This document shows, in pieces, positions 41,477 to 50,173 of a stretch of DNA of 64,000 nucleotides. How positions within the stretch are numbered: position 1 is the first letter of the stretch; each line of letters starts with the position of its first letter. Location of the stretch: contig CALSTS010000001.1 of NCBI GenBank assembly GCA_943789335.1, positions 310,001-374,000 on the forward strand. The letters are read 5' to 3'. Source of the stretch: an uncultured Pseudomonadales bacterium (lineage in GTDB: Bacteria > Pseudomonadota > Gammaproteobacteria > Pseudomonadales > Pseudohongiellaceae). A model generated the notes under the pieces. That model was not told the DNA's origin. It was given only the letters and a program-made list of their open reading frames with translations, and searched no databases. A program made the position numbers and the translations under genes.

Positions 41477-42940
41477 TTAGCTGGGGCGATACACCCCTAC
41501 CATAGGGAAGCCTTTCTCTACTAGGTAAGAGGCATGTAATCTACTCATCATACCTTTATCACAATAGAGTAAATATTGAGTCTTTTTATCAATAGAATTA
41601 AGTTCAAACATTGTATTTAATTTAAAAAATGGAATTTTTTGAATTTCACAGCCCGGAATTGTTAATGGGTAACGTTCTTCTTCAGTGGGATGACGAATAT
41701 CAATCACAATTGCTTGTTGAGGAACAGCTTCTAACTCAAGTATTTCAGTAAGTGATTTTTTTCCACTTTCCAGCAGCTTATCGATCGTTAAACTTTTAGA
41801 TTCCGCGATTGCAGTTTCTAGTATCGAAAAATCAAAACGTTCTTCTTCACTCTCGATACGATGCAAACGTGCTTTAGTAGTTGGCTTTACTGAAATAACA
41901 CCGCAATATTCCGGAATTACTGCTGAGAACTCTTCTGTACCAATCTTTCTCGCAAGATCGATAATATCCTGCTTCTCACTCATAATTAGTGGACGCAAAA
42001 CCAGTTTTTCACTAACACCATCGATGACTGCAAGATTTGTCAAGGTCTGACTAGAAACTTGTGCAACAGCCTCACCAGTTACCAAGGCGTCCAAATGAAG
42101 ATCTGAAGCTAGTTTACCGGCTGCTCTCAGCATCATTCGCTTAAGCACAACCCCCATTTGTGAATTATCTACTTTACTAATTATTTCACCTACGACAGCT
42201 TCAAAAGGAACTGAAATAAATTTAACCCGATGTGAAGACCCGTAACGCATCCACAAATATAGAGCAACTTCCTGCACCGCTATCTCATGTTCATGACCGC
42301 CCAAGTTAAAAAAGCAATAATTGGTTAAGAGGCCTCGTCTTATTGACAAATAACTGGAAACTGCAGAATCAAATCCACCAGAAATCAATGACAAAACACC
42401 GTCCTGAGTACCTAGAGGAAAACCTCCCAAGCCTTCTTTTAATTCATCCACGATGAATACATCTTGCTCACGAATTTCCAGTCTGACAGTGATATCTGGC
42501 TTACTAAGATTCACGCCCAAAGACTCTGTATTTTGAACTAAACCTTGTCCAATATATCTCTCAACATCGACAGAAGTAAAAGAATGCTTGCCAGCCCGCT
42601 TACAACGAACAGCAAAGGTTTTGCCACGTAAACGCTCCGTAAACAAAGCCAAAGCATGAGTCAGTATGCTCTCCAAACTACCCAGCGGAACATGAAGTGT
42701 AGATGCTATGGATGCGACACCAGGAGTGCTCATTAAAACCTCTTCTATTAAGGGGCTAATTTCGCCGGCTTCATCGGAAGAGTTTACTTCAAGATAGTCT
42801 CGCTTCGAGGTAACGCTAACGTGCTCATCAATTTTTTTTAGTAAATTCTTCAGGTTTTTACTGAGCTGCTTAACGAAGCGGACTCGCACAGGCCGGCTTT
42901 TGATTGTAATCTCAGGAGAGTATTTCAGTAGATATTTCAT
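41477..42940 (-). CDS. thiI: tRNA 4-thiouridine synthase ThiI with rhodanese domain
   Basis: ThiI adenylates and thiolates uridine 8 of tRNA and supplies sulfur for thiamine. The start at 42940 gives MKYLLKYSPEITIKS as in the family; a longer frame upstream adds 16 unlikely residues. The THUMP domain covers about 60-170, the PP-loop SGGFDSAVSS is near 183, and the rhodanese domain ends with the persulfide Cys in YCDKGMMSRLHASYL. About 487 residues. Confidence 0.95.
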   Translation of the reverse strand: MKYLLKYSPEITIKSRPVRVRFVKQLSKNLKNLLKKIDEHVSVTSKRDYLEVNSSDEAGEISPLIEEVLMSTPGVASIASTLHVPLGSLESILTHALALFTERLRGKTFAVRCKRAGKHSFTSVDVERYIGQGLVQNTESLGVNLSKPDITVRLEIREQDVFIVDELKEGLGGFPLGTQDGVLSLISGGFDSAVSSYLSIRRGLLTNYCFFNLGGHEHEIAVQEVALYLWMRYGSSHRVKFISVPFEAVVGEIISKVDNSQMGVVLKRMMLRAAGKLASDLHLDALVTGEAVAQVSSQTLTNLAVIDGVSEKLVLRPLIMSEKQDIIDLARKIGTEEFSAVIPEYCGVISVKPTTKARLHRIESEEERFDFSILETAIAESKSLTIDKLLESGKKSLTEILELEAVPQQAIVIDIRHPTEEERYPLTIPGCEIQKIPFFKLNTMFELNSIDKKTQYLLYCDKGMMSRLHASYLVEKGFPMVGVYRPS

Positions 42941-43057
42941 CCTTACAAAGTTATCACGAGGTAATTTGCCTACTACATTAAAGATCATGCCATGATACCA
43001 ACGGCCGACTCGAATGGCACTTTTAGGGTCATACCGAAAGCCTAAGCTTCATATTAT

Positions 43058-43074
43058 TGCACTACTATGGTGCA
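43058..43074 (+). promoter_or_regulatory. NtrC (NRI) binding site upstream of ntrBC
   Basis: TGCACTACTATGGTGCA matches the enterobacterial NtrC consensus TGCACCA-N3-TGGTGCA at 13 of 14 fixed positions. It is about 120 bp before the start site implied by the sigma-54-like element, a usual enhancer distance. Control of ntrBC by NtrC itself is inferred. Confidence 0.75.
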
Positions 43075-43159
43075 TATTTAGCATAATTCAATTATAATCT
43101 ACGCTTTTGCTATCTCGACAATGCAAGTAATAGCTCCAAAGGCTCAATTTGCCCCAGGT

Positions 43160-43175
43160 TGGTTCAATTTTTGCA
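43160..43175 (+). promoter_or_regulatory. Sigma-54-like -24/-12 promoter of ntrBC
   Basis: TGGTTCAATTTTTGCA has GG and GC exactly ten bases apart and a perfect TTGCA -12 block; the -24 block TGGTTC differs from TGGCAC at two places. Start site expected near 43186, about 90 bp before ntrB. The upstream NtrC site raises the odds that it is real. Confidence 0.6.
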
Positions 43176-43180
43176 GGGTT

Positions 43181-43208
43181 ATTATGTCCAACTAATTATG
43201 TCCAACTA
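43181..43208. repeat. 14-bp tandem duplication upstream of ntrB
   Basis: ATTATGTCCAACTA occurs twice head to tail, exact. It overlaps the predicted sigma-54 start region. Confidence 0.9.
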
Positions 43209-43243
43209 TCTGAATAAATACTTCAGCTATAAGATTTATCCAT

Positions 43244-43267
43244 AAAGAACCTTAAAAAGAACCTTAA
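43244..43267. repeat. 12-bp tandem duplication next to the ntrB start
   Basis: AAAGAACCTTAA occurs twice, followed by a partial third copy, ending eight bases before the ATG at 43275. The purine-rich unit may double a weak ribosome site. Confidence 0.85.
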
Positions 43268-43274
43268 AAAGCAC

Positions 43275-44366
43275 ATGCACACTGAAAGATTCAATACTAG
43301 TTTACTTGACCATTTAACATCGGCAGTCGTTGTGCTGGATAGCAGCTTTTGCTTATTTCACCTAAATCCTGCTGCAGAAGCACTCTTTAAAACAAGTGAA
43401 CGAAGATCTCGTAATTCGTATATCGGAGATTTGCTCTATGAGCCAGAAGTAACACTGAAAGCTTTGCGTAAGGTGCAAAAAAATAAAAATACTTTTATTG
43501 CTCGAAAAGTACAGCTGGCACTTGCCAACGGCACCAAACTCTTAGCAGATTACTCAATCTCTCCTATCAATGATCAAGAGCAAGATTTTCTCTTAGTTGA
43601 AATACAAGAGCTTGATCGCTCATATCATATAAGTCGAGGAGAGACTCTCATTTCCAACCATGAGACTACTCTAGAACTGGTAAGAAATCTTGGCCATGAA
43701 ATAAAAAACCCTTTAGGAGGCATAATAGGCGCTGCTCAACTTTTAGCTTTGGAGCTTCCCAACAAAGAATTAGAAGAATATACCAATGTCATTATTAATG
43801 AGGCCAACCGCCTTGTTAATCTGGTTGATCGTTTAACTGGCTCCTATAAAAAACCAGAATTGAAGAAGCACAACATTCATGAAGTTCTTGAAAGAGTGAG
43901 GTCGCTACTTGAAGCAGAGTCTAAAGGCAACATCCTGTTCATACGTGATTATGATCCTAGTATTCCAGAATTTATGGGAGATGTGGAACAGCTAATTCAG
44001 GCTGTACTTAATATTGTAAGAAATGCCATGCAGGCTTTATATGAGTCTGAGCAAGAATCGCCACAAATAATTTTAAAAACTCGCGCTATTAGTCATGCAA
44101 CTATTGGCCCAGTCATGCACAAGCTAATCGCCAGAATTGAAATAATTGATAATGGGCCTGGTATTTCTAATGACATTATAGAAAATATTTTTTACCCATT
44201 AGTAAGCGGCAGATCTGATGGAACGGGTTTAGGCTTATCAATAGCACAGACAATTCTAAAACAACATAATGGCTTAATAGAATGTGAAAGTCAGAAAGGA
44301 CAAACTAAATTTATTTTGTCCATTCCCTTATCGAATGAAAATGAAGTTAACGAAATTGAAGGTTAA
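43275..44366 (+). CDS. glnL: Nitrogen regulation sensor kinase NtrB (GlnL)
   Basis: A 363-residue soluble histidine kinase. A PAS domain fills the N-terminal 110 residues (LDHLTSAVVVLDSSFCLFHLNPAAEALF), the phosphorylated His is in GHEIKNPLGGI near residue 139, and the ATPase domain has NIVRNAMQAL, IDNGPGIS and GTGLGLSIAQ. NtrB reads PII state and sets NtrC phosphorylation. It is five bases before ntrC; glnA is not next to it. Confidence 0.95.
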   Translation: MHTERFNTSLLDHLTSAVVVLDSSFCLFHLNPAAEALFKTSERRSRNSYIGDLLYEPEVTLKALRKVQKNKNTFIARKVQLALANGTKLLADYSISPINDQEQDFLLVEIQELDRSYHISRGETLISNHETTLELVRNLGHEIKNPLGGIIGAAQLLALELPNKELEEYTNVIINEANRLVNLVDRLTGSYKKPELKKHNIHEVLERVRSLLEAESKGNILFIRDYDPSIPEFMGDVEQLIQAVLNIVRNAMQALYESEQESPQIILKTRAISHATIGPVMHKLIARIEIIDNGPGISNDIIENIFYPLVSGRSDGTGLGLSIAQTILKQHNGLIECESQKGQTKFILSIPLSNENEVNEIEG

Positions 44367-44371
44367 TAAAC

Positions 44372-45793
44372 ATGAGTGATAAAAATTTAATTTGGATAGT
44401 TGACGATGATAAATCCATTCGCTGGGTATTAGAAAAATCACTTGAAAAAGCCGGTTTTGATATCGAAAGTTTTGATAATGGTGAAAGCATGCTTGAAAAA
44501 CTAAGCTCTTCTCAACCAGATGCAATTATTAGTGACATTCGGATGCCCGGTAAAGATGGCCTTGAAGTGTTAAATCTTGTTAGTGAAAGCTATCCTCAAG
44601 TTCCAGTTATAATCATGACTGCCCATTCTGATTTGAGCAGTGCTGTGAAGTCATATGAGCACGGAGCATTTGAATATTTACCAAAACCTTTTGATGTAAA
44701 TGATGCTATAGATGTAGCTGAACGCGCCGTTAAACACGCAAAGGAAAACAAGGGAAACAGCATAGTAGTCCCTGAAGTTGGCGCCAAAGAAATCATTGGT
44801 GAAGCCCCTGCAATGCAAGAAGTTTTTCGGTCCATTGGTCGACTTGCGCATTCAAATATAACCGTATTAATTAAAGGTGAATCTGGAACTGGTAAAGAAT
44901 TAGTTGCCCAGGCTCTTCATAGACATAGTCCAAGATCGAACAAGCCTTATATTCCTTTAAATGTCGCCGCAATTCCAAAAGATTTAATTGAGTCTGAATT
45001 GTTTGGTCATGAAAAAGGAGCTTTTACTGGCGCTACCCAACAAAGAGTCGGGCGCTTTGAACAGGCTGACGGAGGAACTCTGTTTCTCGATGAAATTGGC
45101 GATATGCCTATGCAAGCGCAAACTCGCTTACTAAGAGTACTTTCCGATGGTGAGTTTTTTAGAATTGGAGGTATGAGCCCAATTAAAGCTGATGTGCGAA
45201 TCATTGCAGCTACTCATCAAAATTTACAAAGTCGAGTACGTGAGCATTTATTTCGTGAAGACCTTTATCACCGACTCAATGTTATCCCTATACATTTACC
45301 AAAATTATCCGAAAGACGTGAAGATATTCCATCTTTAATGCAGCATTTCTTACAAAAAGCTGCTCAGCAAATGGGGGTTGATGTTAAGGTCATAAGACCT
45401 GATACAACTAAGTATTTAACCGGCTTAAGTTGGCCAGGCAATGTGAGACAGTTAGAAAACTTTTGCAGTTGGATAACTGTAATGGCTCCAGGACGTGAAG
45501 TGTTTATAAATGATTTGCCTGAAGAATTTCTTAAACCTGAAAACCAAAATGGCATCTCAGGTGACTGGGCGCAAACTTTAAAAAACTGGGCAGACCAAGA
45601 ACTTAGCTTAGGTCATACTGGCATTTTGCAACAAGCCACCCCTATTTTTGAAAAATGCATGATAGAAGCTGCGCTTAAACATAGCGGCGGCAGGAAAAGA
45701 GATGCCTCTGAATTACTCGGCTGGGGAAGAAATACTCTAACTCGTAAAATCAAAGAGCTTGGTTTGCATTCAAATGATCAGGATGATGATTAA
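44372..45793 (+). CDS. glnG: Nitrogen regulation response regulator NtrC (GlnG)
   Basis: A 473-residue sigma-54 activator. Receiver domain with Asp54 in IISDIRMPG and the switch Lys in YLPKPFD; AAA+ domain with Walker A GESGTGKE near 170, the sigma-54 contact loop GAFTGA near 216 and LFLDEIGDMP; C-terminal Fis-like helix-turn-helix in GRKRDASELLGWGRNTLTRKIKELGL (last 30 residues). It activates nitrogen-limitation genes and probably its own operon. Confidence 0.96.
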   Translation: MSDKNLIWIVDDDKSIRWVLEKSLEKAGFDIESFDNGESMLEKLSSSQPDAIISDIRMPGKDGLEVLNLVSESYPQVPVIIMTAHSDLSSAVKSYEHGAFEYLPKPFDVNDAIDVAERAVKHAKENKGNSIVVPEVGAKEIIGEAPAMQEVFRSIGRLAHSNITVLIKGESGTGKELVAQALHRHSPRSNKPYIPLNVAAIPKDLIESELFGHEKGAFTGATQQRVGRFEQADGGTLFLDEIGDMPMQAQTRLLRVLSDGEFFRIGGMSPIKADVRIIAATHQNLQSRVREHLFREDLYHRLNVIPIHLPKLSERREDIPSLMQHFLQKAAQQMGVDVKVIRPDTTKYLTGLSWPGNVRQLENFCSWITVMAPGREVFINDLPEEFLKPENQNGISGDWAQTLKNWADQELSLGHTGILQQATPIFEKCMIEAALKHSGGRKRDASELLGWGRNTLTRKIKELGLHSNDQDDD

Positions 45794-45809
45794 TGAGATA
45801 TAAAACCTT

Positions 45810-46271
45810 ATGTTTAACATAGTGCTCTTTGAACCAGAAATACCTCCTAATACCGGCAATATAATTAGACTCGCCAGTAATTCAGGCTGCCAGCTGCATT
45901 TAATTGAGCCTCTTGGTTTTGATTTAGATGAAAAAAGTTTGCGCCGGGCTGGCCTTGATTATCATCAATACAGTTCCTTACAGACTTATAAGAGTTGGCC
46001 TGAATTTTTATCAAAAAGAGAAGGCGGAAAAATTTATGCTTTCAGCACTAAAGGTAAAAAATCATATACAGATATTAATTATGGCGAAGGAGATTATTTA
46101 TTATTTGGCCCAGAAACTAGAGGGCTGCCCGAGTCAGTTAGAATAAGTCAGGATGTTGATGAGGTCTTAACAATACCTATGCAAAGTAGCAGCAGAAGTT
46201 TAAATTTATCAAACTCTGCTGCGATTGCTGTTTATGAGGCATGGAGGCAGTTAAATTTTCAGAAAAGCTAG
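45810..46271 (+). CDS. trmL: tRNA (cytidine/uridine-34-2'-O)-methyltransferase TrmL
   Basis: A 153-residue SPOUT methyltransferase. It opens FNIVLFEPEIPPNTGNIIRLA and has YLLFGPETRGLP and the C-terminal knot motif IPMQSSSRSLNLSNSAAIAVYE. It modifies the wobble base of certain tRNA-Leu. It follows ntrC by 16 bp and converges on secB. Confidence 0.95.
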   Translation: MFNIVLFEPEIPPNTGNIIRLASNSGCQLHLIEPLGFDLDEKSLRRAGLDYHQYSSLQTYKSWPEFLSKREGGKIYAFSTKGKKSYTDINYGEGDYLLFGPETRGLPESVRISQDVDEVLTIPMQSSSRSLNLSNSAAIAVYEAWRQLNFQKS

Positions 46272-46283
46272 GTAGTTTTGTAA

Positions 46284-46802
46284 TTAACTTGCTGTTTCGT
46301 CAATTTGTTTAGCTTGCTGATCACGAGCTTGCAGGAATGCTGACTCAAAATTAACAGGCGCTAGCATCAAAGGAGGAAAGCTTCCCTTAATAGCCAAGTT
46401 ATCAACAGCTTCACGAGCATATGGGTACAAGACATTAGGGCATGTTATATGTAACACCTCGGTAAGCCGATCACCTTCAAACCCTTCGATATTAAAAATA
46501 CCCGCTTGTTGAACTTCAGCAATAAAAAACACTTTATCATCACTGGTTTTGACTTCTGCGGTCAACGTTAAAATAACTTCGTGGAAATCATCTTGGAAGT
46601 TATTCGTTTTAGTATTCATATTGAACTGAATATTCGGTTTATATTCTGTTTTAAAAATATCTGGCGTATTAGGCGTCTCAAATGAAGAATCCTTAATATA
46701 AATCCTTTGTATTATAAATTTCATTGCCGGCTCATTTGTTCCGCCAGTAGCCTGTTCACTTGCTTGATCTTTATTATCTTTATTATCTGCATTATCTGCC
46801 AT
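46284..46802 (-). CDS. secB: Protein-export chaperone SecB
   Basis: SecB holds preproteins unfolded for SecA. The 172-residue protein has FIIQRIYIKDSSFETPNTP, FFIAEVQQAGIFNI and CPNVLYPYAREAVDNLAIKGSFPPLMLAPVNF (key parts quoted: YPYARE and FPPLMLAPVNF). An Asp/Asn/Lys-rich N-terminal extension of about 25 residues precedes the domain. It follows the rhodanese gene on the same strand. Confidence 0.95.
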   Translation of the reverse strand: MADNADNKDNKDQASEQATGGTNEPAMKFIIQRIYIKDSSFETPNTPDIFKTEYKPNIQFNMNTKTNNFQDDFHEVILTLTAEVKTSDDKVFFIAEVQQAGIFNIEGFEGDRLTEVLHITCPNVLYPYAREAVDNLAIKGSFPPLMLAPVNFESAFLQARDQQAKQIDETAS

Positions 46803-46884
46803 TTGTAAATTCTTCCTATATTGAGAATGTTTTATTATAAAATATTTTATTTACTAATTCGTCTAAAATAATAAACACTTAGCT

Positions 46885-47298
46885 TTATAATACTAATGGT
46901 AAGCCTTGTGTTTGCCACTCTGCCATACCGCCTGTCATTCTTGAGACTTGCGAATACCCTTTTACCTCTAATTTCTTAACTGCGTCACCAGATTGATGAC
47001 CCATCTGGCAGACCACTATAAGAGGATTATTTTTATTTTTTTCCAGTTCTGTGATTCGCTCATCTAGTTTAGCCAAAGGAATATTGATTGCATTAACAAT
47101 ATGCCCCTTATCAAACACTTTCTTATCTCGAATATCTAGAATAACACCGTCATCCTGGTTAATTAACCGAGTTGCTTCATGTATACCAACAGTCTTGCCC
47201 GCTTTCTTTTGCAAATAAGCAATTAACGCTATAAAAATAACTATCCATAGACTTGCAAGAATCCAATGGTTGATAATAAATTCTAAAAAACGCTGCAT
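46885..47298 (-). CDS. Membrane-anchored rhodanese-like protein (YibN-type)
   Basis: A 137-residue protein with one N-terminal helix (ILASLWIVIFIALIAYL) and a single rhodanese domain. The loop VVCQMGHQSGDAV holds the likely catalytic Cys, and DIRDKKVFDKGHIVNAINIP is the substrate-side motif. Position before secB and divergent from gpmI matches YibN. Sulfur or phage-shock roles are reported for relatives; none is provable here. Confidence 0.88.
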   Translation of the reverse strand: MQRFLEFIINHWILASLWIVIFIALIAYLQKKAGKTVGIHEATRLINQDDGVILDIRDKKVFDKGHIVNAINIPLAKLDERITELEKNKNNPLIVVCQMGHQSGDAVKKLEVKGYSQVSRMTGGMAEWQTQGLPLVL

Positions 47299-47457
47299 AA
47301 CTTACTCAAAAACTGCTCTTTCGAAGTGGCACGCAGTATAAAGAACTAAGCTCTCAGAGTAAAACCGCTTAAATCTGTTTTTAAACGCAACTAAGTTTCA
47401 CTAATGTCCTAGAGAGCCTATAATTCGTATTCCTTTATCAGTCTGTTTTTTATTCCT

Positions 47458-49005
47458 ATGAATCAACCTATATCACCTCGCCTATTATTAATTCTTGACG
47501 GTTGGGGGCATCGAGATGAAGCTGATGCAAATGCTATCCGTCTGGCTAACACCCCCGTCTGGGATAAGTTGCTGGCAGACTATCCACATACTCTAATTCA
47601 CACATCCGGATTAAAGGTCGGCTTACCAGAAGGCCAAATGGGCAATTCTGAAGTAGGCCACATGAATTTAGGTGCTGGCCGTGTGGTTTATCAAAACCTG
47701 ACTCGTATAAATAAAGCCATCAGTGATGGCGACTTTTTCAACAATCCAGGCTTTGTAAAGACCTGCCAAAGTGTTAATGCTGCCAAAGGTGCATTACATA
47801 TTATCGGCCTCTTATCACCAGGAGGAATTCATAGCCATGAAGATCAAATAGAAGCGATGATCGATATGGCAATACAGCAAGGTTGTGAAAAGATCTATTT
47901 GCATGCATTACTTGATGGGAGAGACACTCCGCCAAGAAGTGCCGAATCTTCCCTAGCAAAATTTTCAGACAAGCTTGAAACTTCTGCTAAAGGTCAAATA
48001 GCCAGTGTCTCTGGTCGTTTTTACGCAATGGATAGGGACAATCGCTGGGATAGAGTGGAACAAGCTTATAAAAGTATTGCCCTGGGTGAATCTGATTTTC
48101 ACTTTGAGAATGCACTAGATGCCTTGCAAAGCGCCTATGCTAGAAATGAAGATGATGAATTTGTTCAACCCAGCTGTATTCATTCGGCCAATAGCAAAGC
48201 AATTAGGCTTAATGATGGTGATGCCTTAATCTTTATGAATTTTCGAGCAGATCGAGCACGTGAACTCACCCGAGCATTATTTGATGTTGATTTTTCCGAA
48301 TTTGTATCTCATAAGAAAGTTAACTACAGCGCCTTCCTTACACTTACTCAATATTCTGAAGATATCAAAGCACCTTGTGCTTACCCCCCGATGACATTAA
48401 CTAATAGCTTGGGAGAATTCCTATCTCTGCATGACTTAACACAGTTAAGAATTGCTGAAACTGAAAAATATGCCCACGTGACCTTTTTCTTTAGCGGCGG
48501 TCGAGAAAAAGAGTTCACAGGTGAAACGCGCATTCTTGTCCCTTCTCCTCAAGTAAAGACATACGATTTAAAACCGGAGATGAGTGCTTACGAAGTATGT
48601 GAAAAATTAGTATCGGCGATTAAAAATCGGGAATATGCCGCCATCATCTGTAATTTTGCTAATGGTGATATGGTTGGTCATACAGGTGATTTGTCTGCTT
48701 CAATTAAGGCAGTAGAAGTTCTTGATGAATGTATGGGCATGATTACCGAGGCCATTCTAGAGGTTGATGGCGATTGCCTGATTACTGCTGACCATGGAAA
48801 TGTCGAGAAAATGCGAGATGAGCAGAGCGGACAAAGCCTGACTTCACACACTGACGGCCCCGTTCCTCTGGTTTATGTTGGTAAACAAAATCTTAAGTTG
48901 AAAGCCGATGGCGCTTTGTCAGATATTGCTCCAAGCCTACTAAAACTCATGCACCTAGACCCTCCTATTGAAATGAGTGGACATTCATTAATCGAATTCA
49001 TATGA
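47458..49005 (+). CDS. gpmI: 2,3-bisphosphoglycerate-independent phosphoglycerate mutase GpmI
   Basis: GpmI interconverts 3- and 2-phosphoglycerate with two Mn ions. The 515-residue protein has LILDGWGHRDE, the catalytic Ser in MGNSEVGHMNLGAGR near residue 63, HALLDGRDTPPRS and the late TADHGNVEKM. It overlaps envC by four bases (ATGA). Confidence 0.97.
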   Translation: MNQPISPRLLLILDGWGHRDEADANAIRLANTPVWDKLLADYPHTLIHTSGLKVGLPEGQMGNSEVGHMNLGAGRVVYQNLTRINKAISDGDFFNNPGFVKTCQSVNAAKGALHIIGLLSPGGIHSHEDQIEAMIDMAIQQGCEKIYLHALLDGRDTPPRSAESSLAKFSDKLETSAKGQIASVSGRFYAMDRDNRWDRVEQAYKSIALGESDFHFENALDALQSAYARNEDDEFVQPSCIHSANSKAIRLNDGDALIFMNFRADRARELTRALFDVDFSEFVSHKKVNYSAFLTLTQYSEDIKAPCAYPPMTLTNSLGEFLSLHDLTQLRIAETEKYAHVTFFFSGGREKEFTGETRILVPSPQVKTYDLKPEMSAYEVCEKLVSAIKNREYAAIICNFANGDMVGHTGDLSASIKAVEVLDECMGMITEAILEVDGDCLITADHGNVEKMRDEQSGQSLTSHTDGPVPLVYVGKQNLKLKADGALSDIAPSLLKLMHLDPPIEMSGHSLIEFI

Positions 49006-50156
49006 CAAAGCAGCTGCTTAGATATTGCCCAATTTTATATGTGAGCGCTTACTTACTTTTTATACCTCTGTCTAAAGGACAGGGCAATCCTTCCCAAGCA
49101 GATCTAGATACTTTAGCTCTGACAATTACTAAGGTCCAATCACAAATAGAAAATACCCGTCAACAACGCGGCTCGGTAGAAATTGAACTTGAAGTAAATG
49201 AAAAAGCAATTAATGACATCAACCAGGGCATTGCCAGCATAGAAGCTCGCATCAACAATGAGCAAATAAGGCTTACTGAACTAGAGCGACAAAGTACAGA
49301 ACTAGAAATCGATAGAAGCGCTCAAGAGACACTTATCAGTCAATATATCCTTGCTGCCTATAAGAATGGCAGAGAAGAATACTTGAAGTTAATTTTGAAT
49401 CAGCAAAATGTTAGTAGTAGCTCACGAGCTCTGCGATATTACCAATATTTCAATGATGCTAGAGCTACAAAAATCATCGAATTTCAGGAAAATATTAACG
49501 ATATAGCGTCTATAAGCATCGATATTCAAGAAAGTAGCAGAAATCTGTCAGATCAACGTGACGCTCTTCTTATTCAACAAAACAACCTTGATCAAAGGCA
49601 AAATCAACGCTTAGCACTACTTTCAGAGCTCGATGAGGCACTCGCAAACAGAGGTAATGAATTATCTCGGCTTGAGGTGCAATATGAAGAAATGGCCTTA
49701 CTCATTGAAGAATTATCTCTTGCCATTTTAGACATCTCTTTTGGCACACAAGGTGAAGATTTCCCGAGTCTTAGAGGATCTCTACCCTGGCCAGTGAATG
49801 GCCCTTTGCTTAATGCTTATGGGGCAAACTATGAACTAGGGGATCTTAATTGGGAAGGGGTTACAATCGCCGGCTCTTCTGGTGCAGAAGTAAGAGCCAT
49901 TCACCATGGTCGAGTTATTTATTCCGATTGGTTTGCTAGCTCGGGGCTGCTATTGATATTAGATCACGGCGATGGTTATATGAGTCTATATGCCCACAAT
50001 CAGTCCCTTTATAAAGAAGTCGGTGAATGGGTTACTTCTGGTGAAGCAATAGCAGCGGTTGGCAATACAGGAGGCCGCAATGAGAATGGGGTATATTTTG
50101 AAATCCGCTATAATGGAGAATCACAAGACCCAATAAATTGGCTAGTTAGGCGTTAA
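49002..50156 (+). CDS. envC: Murein hydrolase activator EnvC (degenerate M23 domain)
   Basis: A 384-residue periplasmic protein with an N-terminal signal (LYVSAYLLFIPLSKG), a long coiled coil from about 30 to 250 rich in Gln and Glu, and a C-terminal LytM domain from about 270. The Zn-ligand pattern is degraded: GVTIAGSSGAEV lacks the His/Asp pair and YFEIR replaces the HxH, while LYAHNQSLY is kept. That is the EnvC type, which activates amidases at the septum instead of cutting murein itself. Confidence 0.9.
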   Translation: MTKQLLRYCPILYVSAYLLFIPLSKGQGNPSQADLDTLALTITKVQSQIENTRQQRGSVEIELEVNEKAINDINQGIASIEARINNEQIRLTELERQSTELEIDRSAQETLISQYILAAYKNGREEYLKLILNQQNVSSSSRALRYYQYFNDARATKIIEFQENINDIASISIDIQESSRNLSDQRDALLIQQNNLDQRQNQRLALLSELDEALANRGNELSRLEVQYEEMALLIEELSLAILDISFGTQGEDFPSLRGSLPWPVNGPLLNAYGANYELGDLNWEGVTIAGSSGAEVRAIHHGRVIYSDWFASSGLLLILDHGDGYMSLYAHNQSLYKEVGEWVTSGEAIAAVGNTGGRNENGVYFEIRYNGESQDPINWLVRR

Positions 50157-50173
50157 ACCGCAGGTTATCTTCT

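Larger units (their letters stand above)
42941..43274. other. Divergent thiI-ntrB intergenic region
   Basis: This 334-bp spacer has no supported gene. It holds an NtrC-site match, a sigma-54-like promoter and two short tandem duplications, listed separately. All of these lie on the ntrB side. Confidence 0.6.
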
